Notes: generated from the sequence alone by a model not told the origin. A DNA stretch of 64,000 nt from Hyphomicrobium sp. (GCA_016716675.1 JADJVG010000001.1:186001-250000); one strand, 5' to 3'. Shown: positions 19,492 to 29,028, counted from the first letter of the stretch. Translations and numbers: made by a program.

Positions 19492-19842
19492 GAGCGTTCC
19501 TTAACAGTTGCAGAGCCACTTGCATGCTCCGGAGGGTCATTTGGGGCTGGGCTCCGGCGTTGCGACCGGCTGTTGACCCCAGATATCGCCACTTGGCGGG
19601 GTTCTGGCAATGCCCAGAGCTTCACCGCAGCCGTGTCGCCGCCCCGCGCGGCGCCTGTCATGGCGCAGGAAACAATCATCCAACCTTTAATCTTTGTTCA
19701 ATAGTGGGACGGTATTCTCCTCCCAGTTGGGGGTTCATTTAGAGGCTCATCAGTGTTTCTGGCGAGTTGGGTCCAAATGTTCGCGTCCACCCCCATGCGT
19801 CAATTTCTGTGTGCCTCAACAGAGCCCGAGTTGGAGACCTCC
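19492..19842. other. Intergenic region between tex and the pilus operon
   Basis: Some 350 bases with no convincing coding frame. It must hold the divergent promoters of tex and the chaperone-usher operon. I recognise no specific site in it. The in-frame codons from 19753 to 19842 before the first pilus gene lack a signal peptide and are taken as untranslated leader. Confidence 0.4.
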
Positions 19843-20376
19843 ATGCGTAAGTACATCGTAATGGCCATTGCGGCCTTCGCAGCCCTGGCTGCCACGAGCG
19901 CCGCCCGCGCTCAAACCGCCACGCAAAACATCGATATTACCGCGACCGTCGCGTCCTATTGCACGATTAATGACATCATCAACCCGTCGGCGCTGACGGC
20001 CACCATTCCTGTAACGAACGGCGTGGTCGATACCACCGTGATCACCAACACGATCGCAAACGTCGCCTGCAACGGCATTGCAGACGTCGTCGCTTCGTCC
20101 ATTTCCGGCGGCGTCACCACTGGTGGCGCCCCGAGCTCCGGCACCACGAACATCATCGATTATACCGGCGCAGCCACGTTCGGCAGCGTAACTTCAACGA
20201 TTGACACGTCGACTAATGCCGCTGCTAGCGGGGCAGAGACCGGTAACACCGCGACGACAACAGGTGCTGCAACGGGCGACCTAGTGGTCGACATCACGCC
20301 CCAGCAGCCATCGCTACCACTCATGGCCAGTGCGGCCTACGCCGACACGCTGCGCGTCACACTGACCGCGCAGTAA
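19843..20376 (+). CDS. Spore coat U domain (SCPU) protein, putative major subunit of a secreted pilus
   Basis: A 177-residue exported protein. The chosen start is ATG 19843 (MRKYIVMAIAAFAAL), behind TTGGAGACC, because it begins a classic signal peptide ending TSAARAQ. The mature part begins TATQNIDITATVASYCTI and ends YADTLRVTLTAQ, the two hallmarks of the SCPU domain, with a disulphide-type Cys pair (YCTI and ANVACNG). SCPU proteins are the structural subunits of a chaperone-usher system (the Csu type in Acinetobacter) used in attachment and biofilm. It is the first gene of a four-gene operon with a chaperone, an usher and a larger two-domain SCPU protein, and is the likely main shaft subunit. 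Confidence 0.88.
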   Translation: MRKYIVMAIAAFAALAATSAARAQTATQNIDITATVASYCTINDIINPSALTATIPVTNGVVDTTVITNTIANVACNGIADVVASSISGGVTTGGAPSSGTTNIIDYTGAATFGSVTSTIDTSTNAAASGAETGNTATTTGAATGDLVVDITPQQPSLPLMASAAYADTLRVTLTAQ

Positions 20377-20407
20377 TTTCGGCCGACGTTTTTGTGTGCG
20401 TGATCGG

Positions 20408-20430
20408 CGCGGCGGACCCTTTCCGCCGCG
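20408..20430 (+). terminator. Intercistronic hairpin after the major pilin gene
   Basis: CGCGGCGGA and TCCGCCGCG form a 9-bp GC-rich stem with a five-base loop, followed by a weak T-containing stretch. It lies 32 bases after the pilin stop and 34 before the chaperone start. It may partially terminate or protect the pilin mRNA, giving more subunit than usher. That role is inference. Confidence 0.55.
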
Positions 20431-20463
20431 TCATCGTTTCTCAGATTCCATGTTGAGGATCAC

Positions 20464-21198
20464 ATGCCCGCGCTCCGACACCTGTCACTTTGGTCTGTCG
20501 CGTTTCTGTTTTCGTGGATCTCCGTCAGCCAAGCCATGACGGTTTCTCCGATGCAAGTTGAGATGGTCTCCGTTGGCAAGCAAAGCCACGCGCGTGTCTC
20601 AGTCGTCAATAATTCCAAGAACCCGCTGCCGGTCGAGGCGATAATTGCGAAATTATCGCTTGATGAGGCGGGCAAACAGAAATCGGTGAAGGGCGGCGAT
20701 GACTTTCTGGTGATGCCGCCGCAAGCGATGATCCCGCCGGGCGCCACTCAGATCTTCCGCATTCAATGGCTCGGCGATCCGGCGTTGGCGCGCAGTGAAT
20801 CGTTCATGCTCTACATCAATCAGATCCCGGTCAAACAGCCGGCGGGAAAGAACGGCCTGCAGTTCGTAATGAGCATTGGCGCAATGGTCAACGTGGCGCC
20901 TGCTGACGGCATCCCTCAGCTGAAAGTTGTCTCGACGGGCGTGACAACCGGCAAGAATGGCAAGCGCTATCCGAGCATCACGGTCGAGAACCCATCGAAC
21001 ACCCACGCCTTGCTGCCGCGGGCGACCGTGCATCTTGCATCTGGCAATTGGTCGAGCACGCTGACGCCAAACCTGATCGCCGATCGCGTGGGCATCGGCC
21101 TCGTGCAGCCGGGGCGGCGGCGTAAGTTCACGTTGCCTATCGAGTTGCCAGCAACAGTCGCGCGCGTCAACGCGAGCGTCGAAATGGCCAAACAATAG
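20464..21198 (+). CDS. Periplasmic fimbrial chaperone (PapD-like)
   Basis: A 244-residue exported protein starting at ATG 20464, with a signal peptide ending around WISVSQAM. The mature part starts with TVSPMQVEMVSVGKQSHARVSV, the first strand of the PapD immunoglobulin fold, and has DDFLVMPPQAMIPPGATQIFRIQW, matching the G1-strand region that donates to subunits. A second domain follows from about residue 150 (LKVVSTGVTTGKNGKRYPSITVENPS). It would fold SCPU subunits in the periplasm and hand them to the usher encoded next. This is the archaic Csu-like chaperone type, judged from its SCPU partners. Confidence 0.9.
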   Translation: MPALRHLSLWSVAFLFSWISVSQAMTVSPMQVEMVSVGKQSHARVSVVNNSKNPLPVEAIIAKLSLDEAGKQKSVKGGDDFLVMPPQAMIPPGATQIFRIQWLGDPALARSESFMLYINQIPVKQPAGKNGLQFVMSIGAMVNVAPADGIPQLKVVSTGVTTGKNGKRYPSITVENPSNTHALLPRATVHLASGNWSSTLTPNLIADRVGIGLVQPGRRRKFTLPIELPATVARVNASVEMAKQ

Positions 21199-21311
21199 TG
21201 CGTAGGCGTTGAGAGGAACAGTAGCTGTTGAGGTGTGGAGTTTCCGAGTGAATTCGTTGTGCGCGTGTCGAAATTTGAGAGAGCTACCCGTTGCGGGACG
21301 GTCTCCAAAGC

Positions 21312-23981
21312 ATGGGCCTTTGCGGGCGGTGGCGAAATTCGCCTCCGCCCTTTCGTGCGTTTTTGGCTGTAATGATTGCCCTCATGTTTTTGGGGCTTTT
21401 GCCGCCGCGCGCCGCACATTCTGAAGACGTTCAGTATGCGAGCGACATGACGATCCGTCTCAATCCAACGGGGCGCACGGTGACCATTCCTGTGCCGCTG
21501 AAGGATCACACGACCGCGCTTGGCGACATCCTCATTCAGATCACCGCCGACGATGCGATCCTGGCCGAAAAGGCCGCGATCCTGGAGAAAACGGCAACGC
21601 TCGTCGAACCGCCGGTTCTCGACGCCATCGCCCAGCTCAAAGATCAGGCGGGCTTCGTTCCGATCGGGGATTTTGCGGCCACCGGCCTGGCAATCACATT
21701 CGATAGCGGGCTGCAAGAGCTGCAAATGGCGGTGTCGGCGAGCCAAAGGCCGACGCGCGAAATCAGCCTCGGCGCACGCCGGTCCAACATAAAAAGTGCC
21801 GACACCGTGCAGCCAGAGTTTGTTGCCGGATACCTGAATATCATCGCAGGCGTCGATAAATTCTGGGATACCGGATCAGTGCGCGGCAGCGTCTTTGACG
21901 ATCAGCCAAGCGCCCGCCTGGATCTCGACTCCGCGATCAGGGTTGGTGACGTCGTCGTTGAAAATCGCGCTAGCTTCGACAGCGAAGCCGACGCCTATAT
22001 TTGCCCTGAGACGGCAACTTGCACCTACGGGCATGTGGCGGGCTTCAAGCGCCAGACGTCGCGCATCGTCTACGATCTTCCCAACCAGGAAGTCCGCGTG
22101 ACGCTTGGCGACACCGACCCGGCAGCCATCCCACTGCAACGCGCAACGGATCTCCTCGGCGTCTCGATTGAGAAATCAGCCCGCAAACTCAATCCGGGCG
22201 AAGCGATCTCCTCAAGGGGAAGCGAAACATTCCGCATCGAGCGCAATGCGACGGTTGAAGTTCGCGTCAACGGCGCCACGGTGGATCATCTCGATCTGCG
22301 TCCCGGCACCTATAACTTGCGCGACCTGCCGCTGACGACCGGCGCCAACGATGTCCAACTCGCGATCAACGATGAAAACGGCGAAAGCAAAACGCTGAAC
22401 TTCAATGCCTACTCCGACCCGGATCTACTCGCCGAAGGAAAGAGCGAGTGGTCGCTCGCGGCGGGTGCACCGTCCTATCTGCTGGACAATCAGCGCACCT
22501 ACGCGACTGGCGATTACATGGCCACCGGCTACTACCGCTATGGCATTTTCGATGATTTCACGGGTGCCATCGACCTGCAGGCCGACAAAGAAATCGTGAT
22601 GGGCGGGGCCGGCTTCGACAAAGGCACCAGTTTGGGTCTTTTCGGTTTCCACGCCGCGGCGTCAACAGGATCGCTTGGAACGGGTGCCGCGTTTGATTTC
22701 AACTGGAGCCTTGCCAACTTCAGCGGCTTGACGAACGAGCGGTCTGAAAGTTTGCGCCTTGCAGCGGAATACCGCAGCAAAGACTTCCAGACGCCCGGCG
22801 ATTTTCTCAACGGCGCCGACGGCATAACGCTGCCCGAATATAACTACTGGCTGCGCCTCAACGCCGCTTATTCGCTGCCGCTGATCTACGACATCACGGC
22901 GACGGCGGCTGCGCGCTATCAATTCGACGACAAGGACACCGGCATCTACGCCGCCAACACCGTCGTCGGAGACCGCTACGGCGCTGATCTGACGTTCTCA
23001 ACACCGCTTGGTCCAAGCGCCCAGGCCAATCTTTCGCTTGGCTACTCCAACGAATTGTATTTGCGCAATCTGGAGGATCAATCCAACGTCGATGGCGAAT
23101 TCCGCGTCGCGCTGCGCTTCAACATTCGCCCCGATGACAAGACCATCATATCGAGCGGCTATGACAGTCTCGGTGAGCAGGCGACGCTGTCGGCGCATAG
23201 ATCGGAAGGCTCAGGCATCGGCCGCTGGGATACCAGCATCGACGCGCAAAGCCGTGGCTATCAGGAGACGGGCAGCGTCTCGGCCTCCGTCGGCTATTAC
23301 GGAAATCGCGCCGATCTCCGGCTCTCGCATTATGCCGACGTCGATAACTTCGATCTGACCTCGGTGCCCGAGTCCACCACACGGCAGAGAACGTCGGCGC
23401 GCATTGGAACGTCAATTGCGTTTGCTGGTAACAAGGTTGCCATTGGCGCGCCGGTTCGCGGTGGCGCCTTTGCGATCGTCGCGCCGCACGAAAGCCTTGC
23501 TGACAGCACCGTGACCGTCGGTAACCCTGACAGTATCCGCGCTCAGACTGACATGTTCGGCAACGGACTCGTCACCGACATTCCGGCCTACGTGCCTAGT
23601 TCCGCTGCCATCGACGTCGATAAATTGCCGCTTGGATACAGCCTCGGCAGCGGCGCATTCGAAACCTTCGCGCCCTACAAGGCCGGCTACGTGTTCGAAG
23701 TCGGCTCGGCGCATTCGGTAACGGTGTACGGCAGGCTGGAAGTTGGCGGCGGCCAGCCGCTTGCGCTTCAAAGTGGAACCGCGCATCCCAGCAAGGGCGG
23801 CGGCAAGACTGTGCCGGTCTTCACAAACTCAGACGGCAAGTTCGGCGCCGAAGGACTGTCGCCAGGGCGTTGGATACTCGAAATGGCGTCTGACGACGGA
23901 CAACTTCGCTATGTCATCGAGGTTCCCGATGGCGCGATGGGTCTCGTCAAGGTCGGTACACTAACTCCGGCAACAGAATGA
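21312..23981 (+). CDS. Outer-membrane fimbrial usher protein
   Basis: An 889-residue outer-membrane usher. The frame is open from TTG 21291; ATG 21312 (MGLCGRWRNSPPPFRAFLAV) gives the best signal peptide, ending LLPPRAAHSED. The N-terminal domain binds chaperone-subunit complexes. From about residue 190 the barrel and plug region begins: DLDSAIRVGDVVVENRASF, RIVYDLPNQEVRVTLGDTD, and RNATVEVRVNGATVDHLDLRPG, the usual usher sequence at the plug. The C-terminal part has PFAAYLP-like folds around GRLEVGGGQPLALQSG and ends GAMGLVKVGTLTPATE. It forms the pore and assembly platform for the SCPU pilus. Its last bases overlap the first in-frame ATG of the next gene. Confidence 0.9.
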   Translation: MGLCGRWRNSPPPFRAFLAVMIALMFLGLLPPRAAHSEDVQYASDMTIRLNPTGRTVTIPVPLKDHTTALGDILIQITADDAILAEKAAILEKTATLVEPPVLDAIAQLKDQAGFVPIGDFAATGLAITFDSGLQELQMAVSASQRPTREISLGARRSNIKSADTVQPEFVAGYLNIIAGVDKFWDTGSVRGSVFDDQPSARLDLDSAIRVGDVVVENRASFDSEADAYICPETATCTYGHVAGFKRQTSRIVYDLPNQEVRVTLGDTDPAAIPLQRATDLLGVSIEKSARKLNPGEAISSRGSETFRIERNATVEVRVNGATVDHLDLRPGTYNLRDLPLTTGANDVQLAINDENGESKTLNFNAYSDPDLLAEGKSEWSLAAGAPSYLLDNQRTYATGDYMATGYYRYGIFDDFTGAIDLQADKEIVMGGAGFDKGTSLGLFGFHAAASTGSLGTGAAFDFNWSLANFSGLTNERSESLRLAAEYRSKDFQTPGDFLNGADGITLPEYNYWLRLNAAYSLPLIYDITATAAARYQFDDKDTGIYAANTVVGDRYGADLTFSTPLGPSAQANLSLGYSNELYLRNLEDQSNVDGEFRVALRFNIRPDDKTIISSGYDSLGEQATLSAHRSEGSGIGRWDTSIDAQSRGYQETGSVSASVGYYGNRADLRLSHYADVDNFDLTSVPESTTRQRTSARIGTSIAFAGNKVAIGAPVRGGAFAIVAPHESLADSTVTVGNPDSIRAQTDMFGNGLVTDIPAYVPSSAAIDVDKLPLGYSLGSGAFETFAPYKAGYVFEVGSAHSVTVYGRLEVGGGQPLALQSGTAHPSKGGGKTVPVFTNSDGKFGAEGLSPGRWILEMASDDGQLRYVIEVPDGAMGLVKVGTLTPATE

Positions 23982-23995
23982 ACGGAGCAGACGAT

Positions 23996-24961
23996 ATGCT
24001 GTGGCGCAAATTCCTACGACTGCTCATTGTCACGGCGTCGCTGTTCTTCGCTGCCGCACCGGTGCGCGCCGCTTGCAACATCACCGGCATACAATCAATC
24101 ACCGGGTTAAGCGCGAACTTGGGCACGTATAACCCAGGAGCTCCCGTCACGCAGACGCTGACCCTGACTGTCGTTCTCGACAAAGTCGGCAACGGCGTTT
24201 GCACAGGGGCATTGGCGTTTCAGAGCGCAACGGTGCCGGCACAGATGAGCGGACCTGGCATACCGAAACTCGACTACACTGTTACCGACACGGGTGGATC
24301 AAGCATCCTTTACACCACGATCCACGGGACCAGCATCCCAATCTCCGGCACCAACAACAATCTGCCGACACTGACCGTCACCGTACAAATCAACGTTTCC
24401 TCCATCGGCGGCCAACTTGGCCGACCGAGCGGCACCTATAGCGATAGCAGCGTCATCGCCAGGGTATTCAACGGAGCATCCTCGATACCTGTAGGCGGTG
24501 CGGCACCGGCGCTTCTCGTCTCGGCAACGGTCGTAACGTCATGCACGATTTCGGGCACGCCCTCGCCCGCCGCCGATAACGTGACGATACCAGTCAGCGC
24601 CAACGGCGTCGTCACCGTTGCCCCGATCAATCGATCGTATGCCAATGTCGTATGCAGCAGCATGACGACCGTGCAAGTCACGTCCCTCAGTGGCGCCGTT
24701 AAGAGAGCAACTGCGCCACCCAGCGGTTTTACCAATCTGATCGACTACACGGCGTCCGCAACGTTCGCCAGCGCAACAGCCACCCTCAACACCGCAACAA
24801 TTGCAGGAGCGGTCGGGCCGGAAAGCGGAACCTCCGCGATGACAAGCTCTTCGACGCCAAGCGGCAGCCTATTGGTCACGATCACACCGCAGACGCCATC
24901 GCTGCCCCTCGCAACCGGCAGCTACGCGGATACGCTGCGGATTACGGTGACGCCTCAGTAA
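23996..24961 (+). CDS. Two-domain SCPU protein, putative pilus tip/adhesin
   Basis: An exported protein of 321 residues. An ATG at 23978 overlaps the usher stop (ATGA), but ATG 23996 (MLWRKFLRLLIVTASL) has CGGAG eight bases before it and starts the signal peptide ending AAPVRAAC. There are two SCPU-like domains. The first (residues about 25-175) is divergent. The second (about 180-321) has SATVVTSCTISG, YANVVCSSMTTV and the typical ending PQTPSLPLATGSYADTLRITVTPQ. Two-domain subunits of this kind cap Csu-type pili and make contact with surfaces. The second domain is close in sequence to the major subunit at the start of the operon, suggesting duplication. It is the last gene; the convergent XdhC gene ends 31 bases away. 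Confidence 0.82.
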   Translation: MLWRKFLRLLIVTASLFFAAAPVRAACNITGIQSITGLSANLGTYNPGAPVTQTLTLTVVLDKVGNGVCTGALAFQSATVPAQMSGPGIPKLDYTVTDTGGSSILYTTIHGTSIPISGTNNNLPTLTVTVQINVSSIGGQLGRPSGTYSDSSVIARVFNGASSIPVGGAAPALLVSATVVTSCTISGTPSPAADNVTIPVSANGVVTVAPINRSYANVVCSSMTTVQVTSLSGAVKRATAPPSGFTNLIDYTASATFASATATLNTATIAGAVGPESGTSAMTSSSTPSGSLLVTITPQTPSLPLATGSYADTLRITVTPQ

Positions 24962-24992
24962 CGCAACAGAGTGCATGGCCGTTGACGCCGCG

Positions 24993-25994
24993 TCACGCCA
25001 CCAGCCCACGCGACTTGGCTTCCGCCAACACGTCCGTCAGAATGCCCATAGCGAGCGTTGCTTTGCTTTTGGCGCCTGGAATGAGGCCGATGGACGGCTT
25101 CAAGCGCTCCAATTGTTCGCTGTCAGCACCTCGCTTGCGCAGGTTTTCAAGGCGCTGTGCATGAACGGCCCGACTCCCGAGGGCGCCAAGATAAAACGCA
25201 TCGGCACGCAGTGCCTCCATGATTAGCGGCAATTCGAAGTCATGATCGTGAAAGGCAAAGACAACAGCCGTAAACGCATCCGACGACCGAATGAGTGCTG
25301 CCGCCGCTGACGGGGAACGCTGCACCTCCACATCGCGCGAAGCCATCGCGTCCTGCATTGCGTCGTCGTTGGTCCAGACCTTCACAGTAAAACCCGTGTA
25401 GGACGCGAGCACAGCAATGCCGGACGCCGCCGGGCCGCTTCCGATGACAAGCACCTGCAGATTGGGAACATGCAAACGTGAAAACATATGGCCGTCGCGC
25501 ACCGACTGCGCCGTGCCCAAGGCCCCAGTAACGCGCTGGATGGTGCTACGCGCATTCGCGCCGGGCGTCAGATCCGAGCGGATGACAAATGGCTGCCGGC
25601 GTTCCTGGAACGCCCTGACCACGGCAATGTCATCACGTCTGATCGAGCAATCGAAATAGAGATCTAAACCGCTCCCGCACGGCAGCCGAATATCGATGTA
25701 CTTCGATCCACGGCCATAGCGTTCAAGCCGATTCTGACCGGTCTTGATCTGCTCGACCGCCTCGAGCGCGATCGATTTCTCAAGGCACCCGCCTGAGAGA
25801 TAGCCATAGTGCCTGCCGTCTTCTGCAACGGCCAGCTGCGCGCCAGTTGGTCTTGGCGCAACACCGTCGACGCCGACCAATGTTACAACTGCGGTGCGTT
25901 GTCCCTGATCGGCAAAGCACTGCATCGCTGGCCAAATATCATCGGCTGCGAGCAGACCGCCTGCGCTCATAGACCAATCATTGCTTGCCTGCAT
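24993..25994 (-). CDS. XdhC/CoxI family molybdenum hydroxylase maturation factor
   Basis: A 333-residue cytoplasmic protein. The N-terminal XdhC/CoxI domain shows TLVGVDGVAPRPTGAQLAV and GYLSGGCLEKSIALEAV; the C-terminal domain is Rossmann-like, with LQVLVIGSGPAASGIAVLASY, FHDHDFELPLIMEAL, FYLGALGSRAVHAQRL and IGLIPGAKSKATLAMGIL. XdhC proteins bind molybdenum cofactor and pass its sulphurated form to xanthine-dehydrogenase-type enzymes. The gene lies 61 bases after the sigma-54 activator on the same strand. The only molybdenum hydroxylase in the window is the pair at 37.3-40.1 kb, which makes it the likely client. The start is ATG 25994. Confidence 0.88.
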   Translation of the reverse strand: MQASNDWSMSAGGLLAADDIWPAMQCFADQGQRTAVVTLVGVDGVAPRPTGAQLAVAEDGRHYGYLSGGCLEKSIALEAVEQIKTGQNRLERYGRGSKYIDIRLPCGSGLDLYFDCSIRRDDIAVVRAFQERRQPFVIRSDLTPGANARSTIQRVTGALGTAQSVRDGHMFSRLHVPNLQVLVIGSGPAASGIAVLASYTGFTVKVWTNDDAMQDAMASRDVEVQRSPSAAAALIRSSDAFTAVVFAFHDHDFELPLIMEALRADAFYLGALGSRAVHAQRLENLRKRGADSEQLERLKPSIGLIPGAKSKATLAMGILTDVLAEAKSRGLVA

Positions 25995-26055
25995 GGAACT
26001 CCCTTACGCTCCATTTCACCCACGTCTCTCGCATTCTTCGGCCATCAGAATTCTA

Positions 26056-28074
26056 CTACAGTTCAGGATCCTGATCATCCAAGTTGGCTTTCCGCAACCA
26101 CCTGTAGATCGTTTGGCGACTGACTTCCAATTCGGCGGCGGCGTCGGAAATGCATCCGTTGTGTCGTGCGAGAACGTCGCGAAGCCGTGCTTGTGGCGTC
26201 ATGAGTGTCGATCGCTCCGGAAGCAGGCGCATGGGCGCCGCGTGGGGATCGTATTGGTTCATGCATGTGGACGCTTCAAGCCACGACGGGAGGTGCGCAA
26301 TGGTAATGACATCATTGTCAGCCGCCGCCAGAGCATATCTCATGATCAGCCTCAGTTCGCGCATGTTTCCCGGCCATGTGTGCGTCAACAGGATGGCGAG
26401 CGCGTCAGGTGCAAGTCCTGCACACGTACCAGCAGGTGAAGCCGCGGCCTCAATTTCGAGTGCGCTGAGAATACAGTCGCGCTTATCCTGCCGATCCCGG
26501 AGTGCGGGAAGGATGACCCGCACACCCGCGATCCGGTAGTAGAGATCTCTCCTGAATCGCCCGTCAGCAATCATGTCCGTCAGGTTCTGATGGCTCGCGC
26601 TGATCAACGCAAAATCAACGGGAATAGCCTTGCCGGAGCCGAGCGGCACGACCTCGTTCTGAGCCAGCACTCGCAGCAATCGCGTTTGCATGGTGACGGG
26701 CATATCACCGATTTCGTCAAGGAACAGCGTGCCACCATTGGCGTCGAGGATACGACCGGAACGGCCTTCGCGGCGCGCGCCTGTAAATGTCCCGGATTCA
26801 TAGCCAAACAGTTCGCTTTCAACCAAACTCTCGGGCAGAGACGAACAATCGATGGCAACGAAGGGCTTGCCCGCGCGGCTGCTATCGGCGTGAATACCGC
26901 GCGCGAATTCCTCTTTGCCGGTTCCGGTTTCGCCTTGCAGCAGGATCGGCAATCGACGGTCGGCCAACCGGCGGATGGTCGCGACGCTGCTCAACATTGA
27001 CGGATCGCGACCGGCCAATCCATCGAGGCCGATGAAGCCCGACGCCGGCTTGCGCACAATGCGGTTGGTATTTTCAGACGCTTCAGCATCAAAGACGCTT
27101 GGCTTGCGTCCGTGCTTCTGCGGAAACCTCATATTGACGAAGTACGGCACGTCCTTGCCTTCAAAACGCAAGATGCCAACCCTCTCATTCGAGGCCGATC
27201 GATCATGTGCGGGTGATCCGTCCTGCCATTTCGCTTCTGCAAAGTCTGAAAACCGCCGGCCGATCAATGCCGCCAATTCCTCAGGTCTTTCACCCATATT
27301 GCTTTCCGCGAGAAAATCGATGGCGCGCCCATCGTCGGCCAGCGCAAGCATAAATCGTCCGCTCGTGACACCTTCGGTACTCGGCCGAATGCTGACCACG
27401 TGATTGTTGCGGTTCTGCGCCAGAAAATAACTACGCTCAATGCGTCGCGCTGTTCGAACCACACGCTCAAGTATGAACGACTGGATCTCACTTGAAAAAT
27501 TCGCGACCGACGATGCGTCAAGCGCCCCGATCACACGGCCGCTTGAATCGAACAGTGGCGCTGCTGTGCACGTCAGATCGTCATATCGCAGCAGAAAGTG
27601 ATTGTGCCGGTGTACGATCACCGGCCTGCGATAGGCAATGCTGGTACCAATGCCATTGGTGCCGACATGTGGTTCACCCCAGGTTGCGCCCGCACAAACA
27701 CCCATGCGATTGAGGGCCTTGTCGATCGGCATCGATGCCTGCACTTCAAGTGCAACCCCATCGGGGTCCGACAACACAACCACATAATTTACGGGCGAAA
27801 GTTTTTTGAGAAGCTCGGTGATCTCTGGGCGAGCAACGCGTGACAGGTCGTCGAGCGGCTCGGCAAGTGCCTTGAGTTCCGGCCGGGTGAGAACCGACGG
27901 ACCGTCTTTGTTGGTTCGCATAAGCCGGTGAACGCTTGAACAGCGCTCCCATGACGACCTAACAACTTCCGTTATTCCGAGCGGTATAGCCCCATCGAAC
28001 CGTGGCGCGATCTTGCCACCGATGGTTACGGCGTAGTCAAATCCACTGTCACCAGGTTGCGATTTGTGGCCCAC
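26056..28074 (-). CDS. Sigma-54-dependent Fis-family activator (AcoR-like)
   Basis: A 672-residue enhancer-binding protein. It starts at GTG 28074 behind GGAGG. The N-terminal half is a sensor of the AcoR type (VVLSDPDGVALEVQASMP, GATWGEPHVGTNGIGTSIAYRRP, a GAF-like domain). The AAA+ domain shows Walker A GETGTGKE, the sigma-54 contact loop as GTFTGA (canonical GAFTGA), and Walker B GGTLFLDEIGDMP. The C-terminal Fis-type helix-turn-helix is ISDAAAELEVSRQTIYRWLRKA. It would respond to a small molecule and switch on a -24/-12 promoter. The one good such promoter in the window is at 34178-34192, ahead of the Rieske-PQQ dehydrogenase operon, so that operon is the likely target; this link is inference. 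Confidence 0.93.
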   Translation of the reverse strand: MGHKSQPGDSGFDYAVTIGGKIAPRFDGAIPLGITEVVRSSWERCSSVHRLMRTNKDGPSVLTRPELKALAEPLDDLSRVARPEITELLKKLSPVNYVVVLSDPDGVALEVQASMPIDKALNRMGVCAGATWGEPHVGTNGIGTSIAYRRPVIVHRHNHFLLRYDDLTCTAAPLFDSSGRVIGALDASSVANFSSEIQSFILERVVRTARRIERSYFLAQNRNNHVVSIRPSTEGVTSGRFMLALADDGRAIDFLAESNMGERPEELAALIGRRFSDFAEAKWQDGSPAHDRSASNERVGILRFEGKDVPYFVNMRFPQKHGRKPSVFDAEASENTNRIVRKPASGFIGLDGLAGRDPSMLSSVATIRRLADRRLPILLQGETGTGKEEFARGIHADSSRAGKPFVAIDCSSLPESLVESELFGYESGTFTGARREGRSGRILDANGGTLFLDEIGDMPVTMQTRLLRVLAQNEVVPLGSGKAIPVDFALISASHQNLTDMIADGRFRRDLYYRIAGVRVILPALRDRQDKRDCILSALEIEAAASPAGTCAGLAPDALAILLTHTWPGNMRELRLIMRYALAAADNDVITIAHLPSWLEASTCMNQYDPHAAPMRLLPERSTLMTPQARLRDVLARHNGCISDAAAELEVSRQTIYRWLRKANLDDQDPEL

Positions 28075-28157
28075 GCGCCGTCCTCCTTGTTCGTTCCGTG
28101 ACTACTGCAATGCAGTGCGCGAACCCTGCGGCCCAAGTGAGTAGCGTGCATGCACTG

Positions 28158-28922
28158 CTATCGTGCAAGGTATCCTATGCGCCCAACCCGCATCAGCAGA
28201 TCCTGCAGGCGCTTATTCTCCAGTTGTATCGATTGAACAGCCTCGAACGTGAAGGATATGTGGCGCGCAGCAGCCTCTTCCGCCGCATCCGGCTTGCAGC
28301 CCAGGATCGCATCGGCAATCTCAATGTGCTGCTTCAGCAAGGCTTCGCGCGTTTCCTTGTCCTGATAGAGCTGGCGGCGACTATAGAAAATGTTGCCGCG
28401 TAGAAGTTCAGAGATGCCGCGCATCAAATGCGCCAGAATAACGTTGTGGGCTGCATCGTAGATCAACAAATGCAGATCGACGTCGGCCTCAGCTTCCTCC
28501 ATTGCGTCATCCAGCGCATGAAGTTTGTTCATGCGGGTGATGCAGGCCTTGATCGCCTTTTTATCAACAGCGTTGGCGCGCGTGGCCGCAAACCGCGCTG
28601 CCTGCGCTTCAATGATCCGGCGGAACTCGAAGTAATCCGCTGCAACTGCTGGGTTATCTTCAAGAATGGAGGCCAGCGGCTTCATCAAGGGCATCATGAA
28701 CTGGGCGACGACCGTGCCGGATTTTGTCGTCTTCAGTAACCCCTGCTCGGCCAACATCTCGATCGCTTCCCTGAGCGAAGGGCGCGACACCCCGAGACGG
28801 TCGGCCAATTCGCGCTCCGCCGTCAACTTCTCACCAGGCCTCAGCACGCCCTGCAAAATCAGTTTCTGAAGGTGCTCCGCAATGGATTGCGCCAGTTTTG
28901 CGGATTTGATCGTGTTCGACAT
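28158..28922 (-). CDS. FadR/GntR (FCD) transcriptional regulator, likely lactate-responsive
   Basis: A 254-residue regulator. The N-terminal winged helix has LRPGEKLTAERELADRLGVSRPSLREAIEML. The C-terminal FCD domain (residues about 95-230) has FEFRRIIEAQAARFAA, DVDLHLLIYDAAHNVILAHLM and LKQHIEIADAIL, with the His residues that usually bind a metal and a small carboxylate ligand. It is divergent from the lactate permease and the LutABC genes, the classic arrangement for an LldR or LutR-type lactate sensor. FCD proteins of this kind are usually repressors relieved by L-lactate. Assignment to lactate rests on the neighbours. Confidence 0.88.
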   Translation of the reverse strand: MSNTIKSAKLAQSIAEHLQKLILQGVLRPGEKLTAERELADRLGVSRPSLREAIEMLAEQGLLKTTKSGTVVAQFMMPLMKPLASILEDNPAVAADYFEFRRIIEAQAARFAATRANAVDKKAIKACITRMNKLHALDDAMEEAEADVDLHLLIYDAAHNVILAHLMRGISELLRGNIFYSRRQLYQDKETREALLKQHIEIADAILGCKPDAAEEAAARHISFTFEAVQSIQLENKRLQDLLMRVGRIGYLAR

Positions 28923-29028
28923 TGCCTAGGAACCATTATCGACCTGTCAGCGCGGCGCCGACTTGATTTTCCACCATGACCATACCCGGCGGAACTTCTT
29001 ATGCAAGAGGATTGCCCAAGTCATCGCG

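Noticed and set aside
18739..19704. A 321-codon plus-strand frame over tex
   Set aside because: Antisense shadow of tex, no recognisable motif or ribosome site.
26001..26055. TGGCCGAAGAATGC on the minus strand before xdhC as a sigma-54 promoter
   Set aside because: Only nine bases lie between GG and GC; sigma-54 needs ten, so spacing fails.
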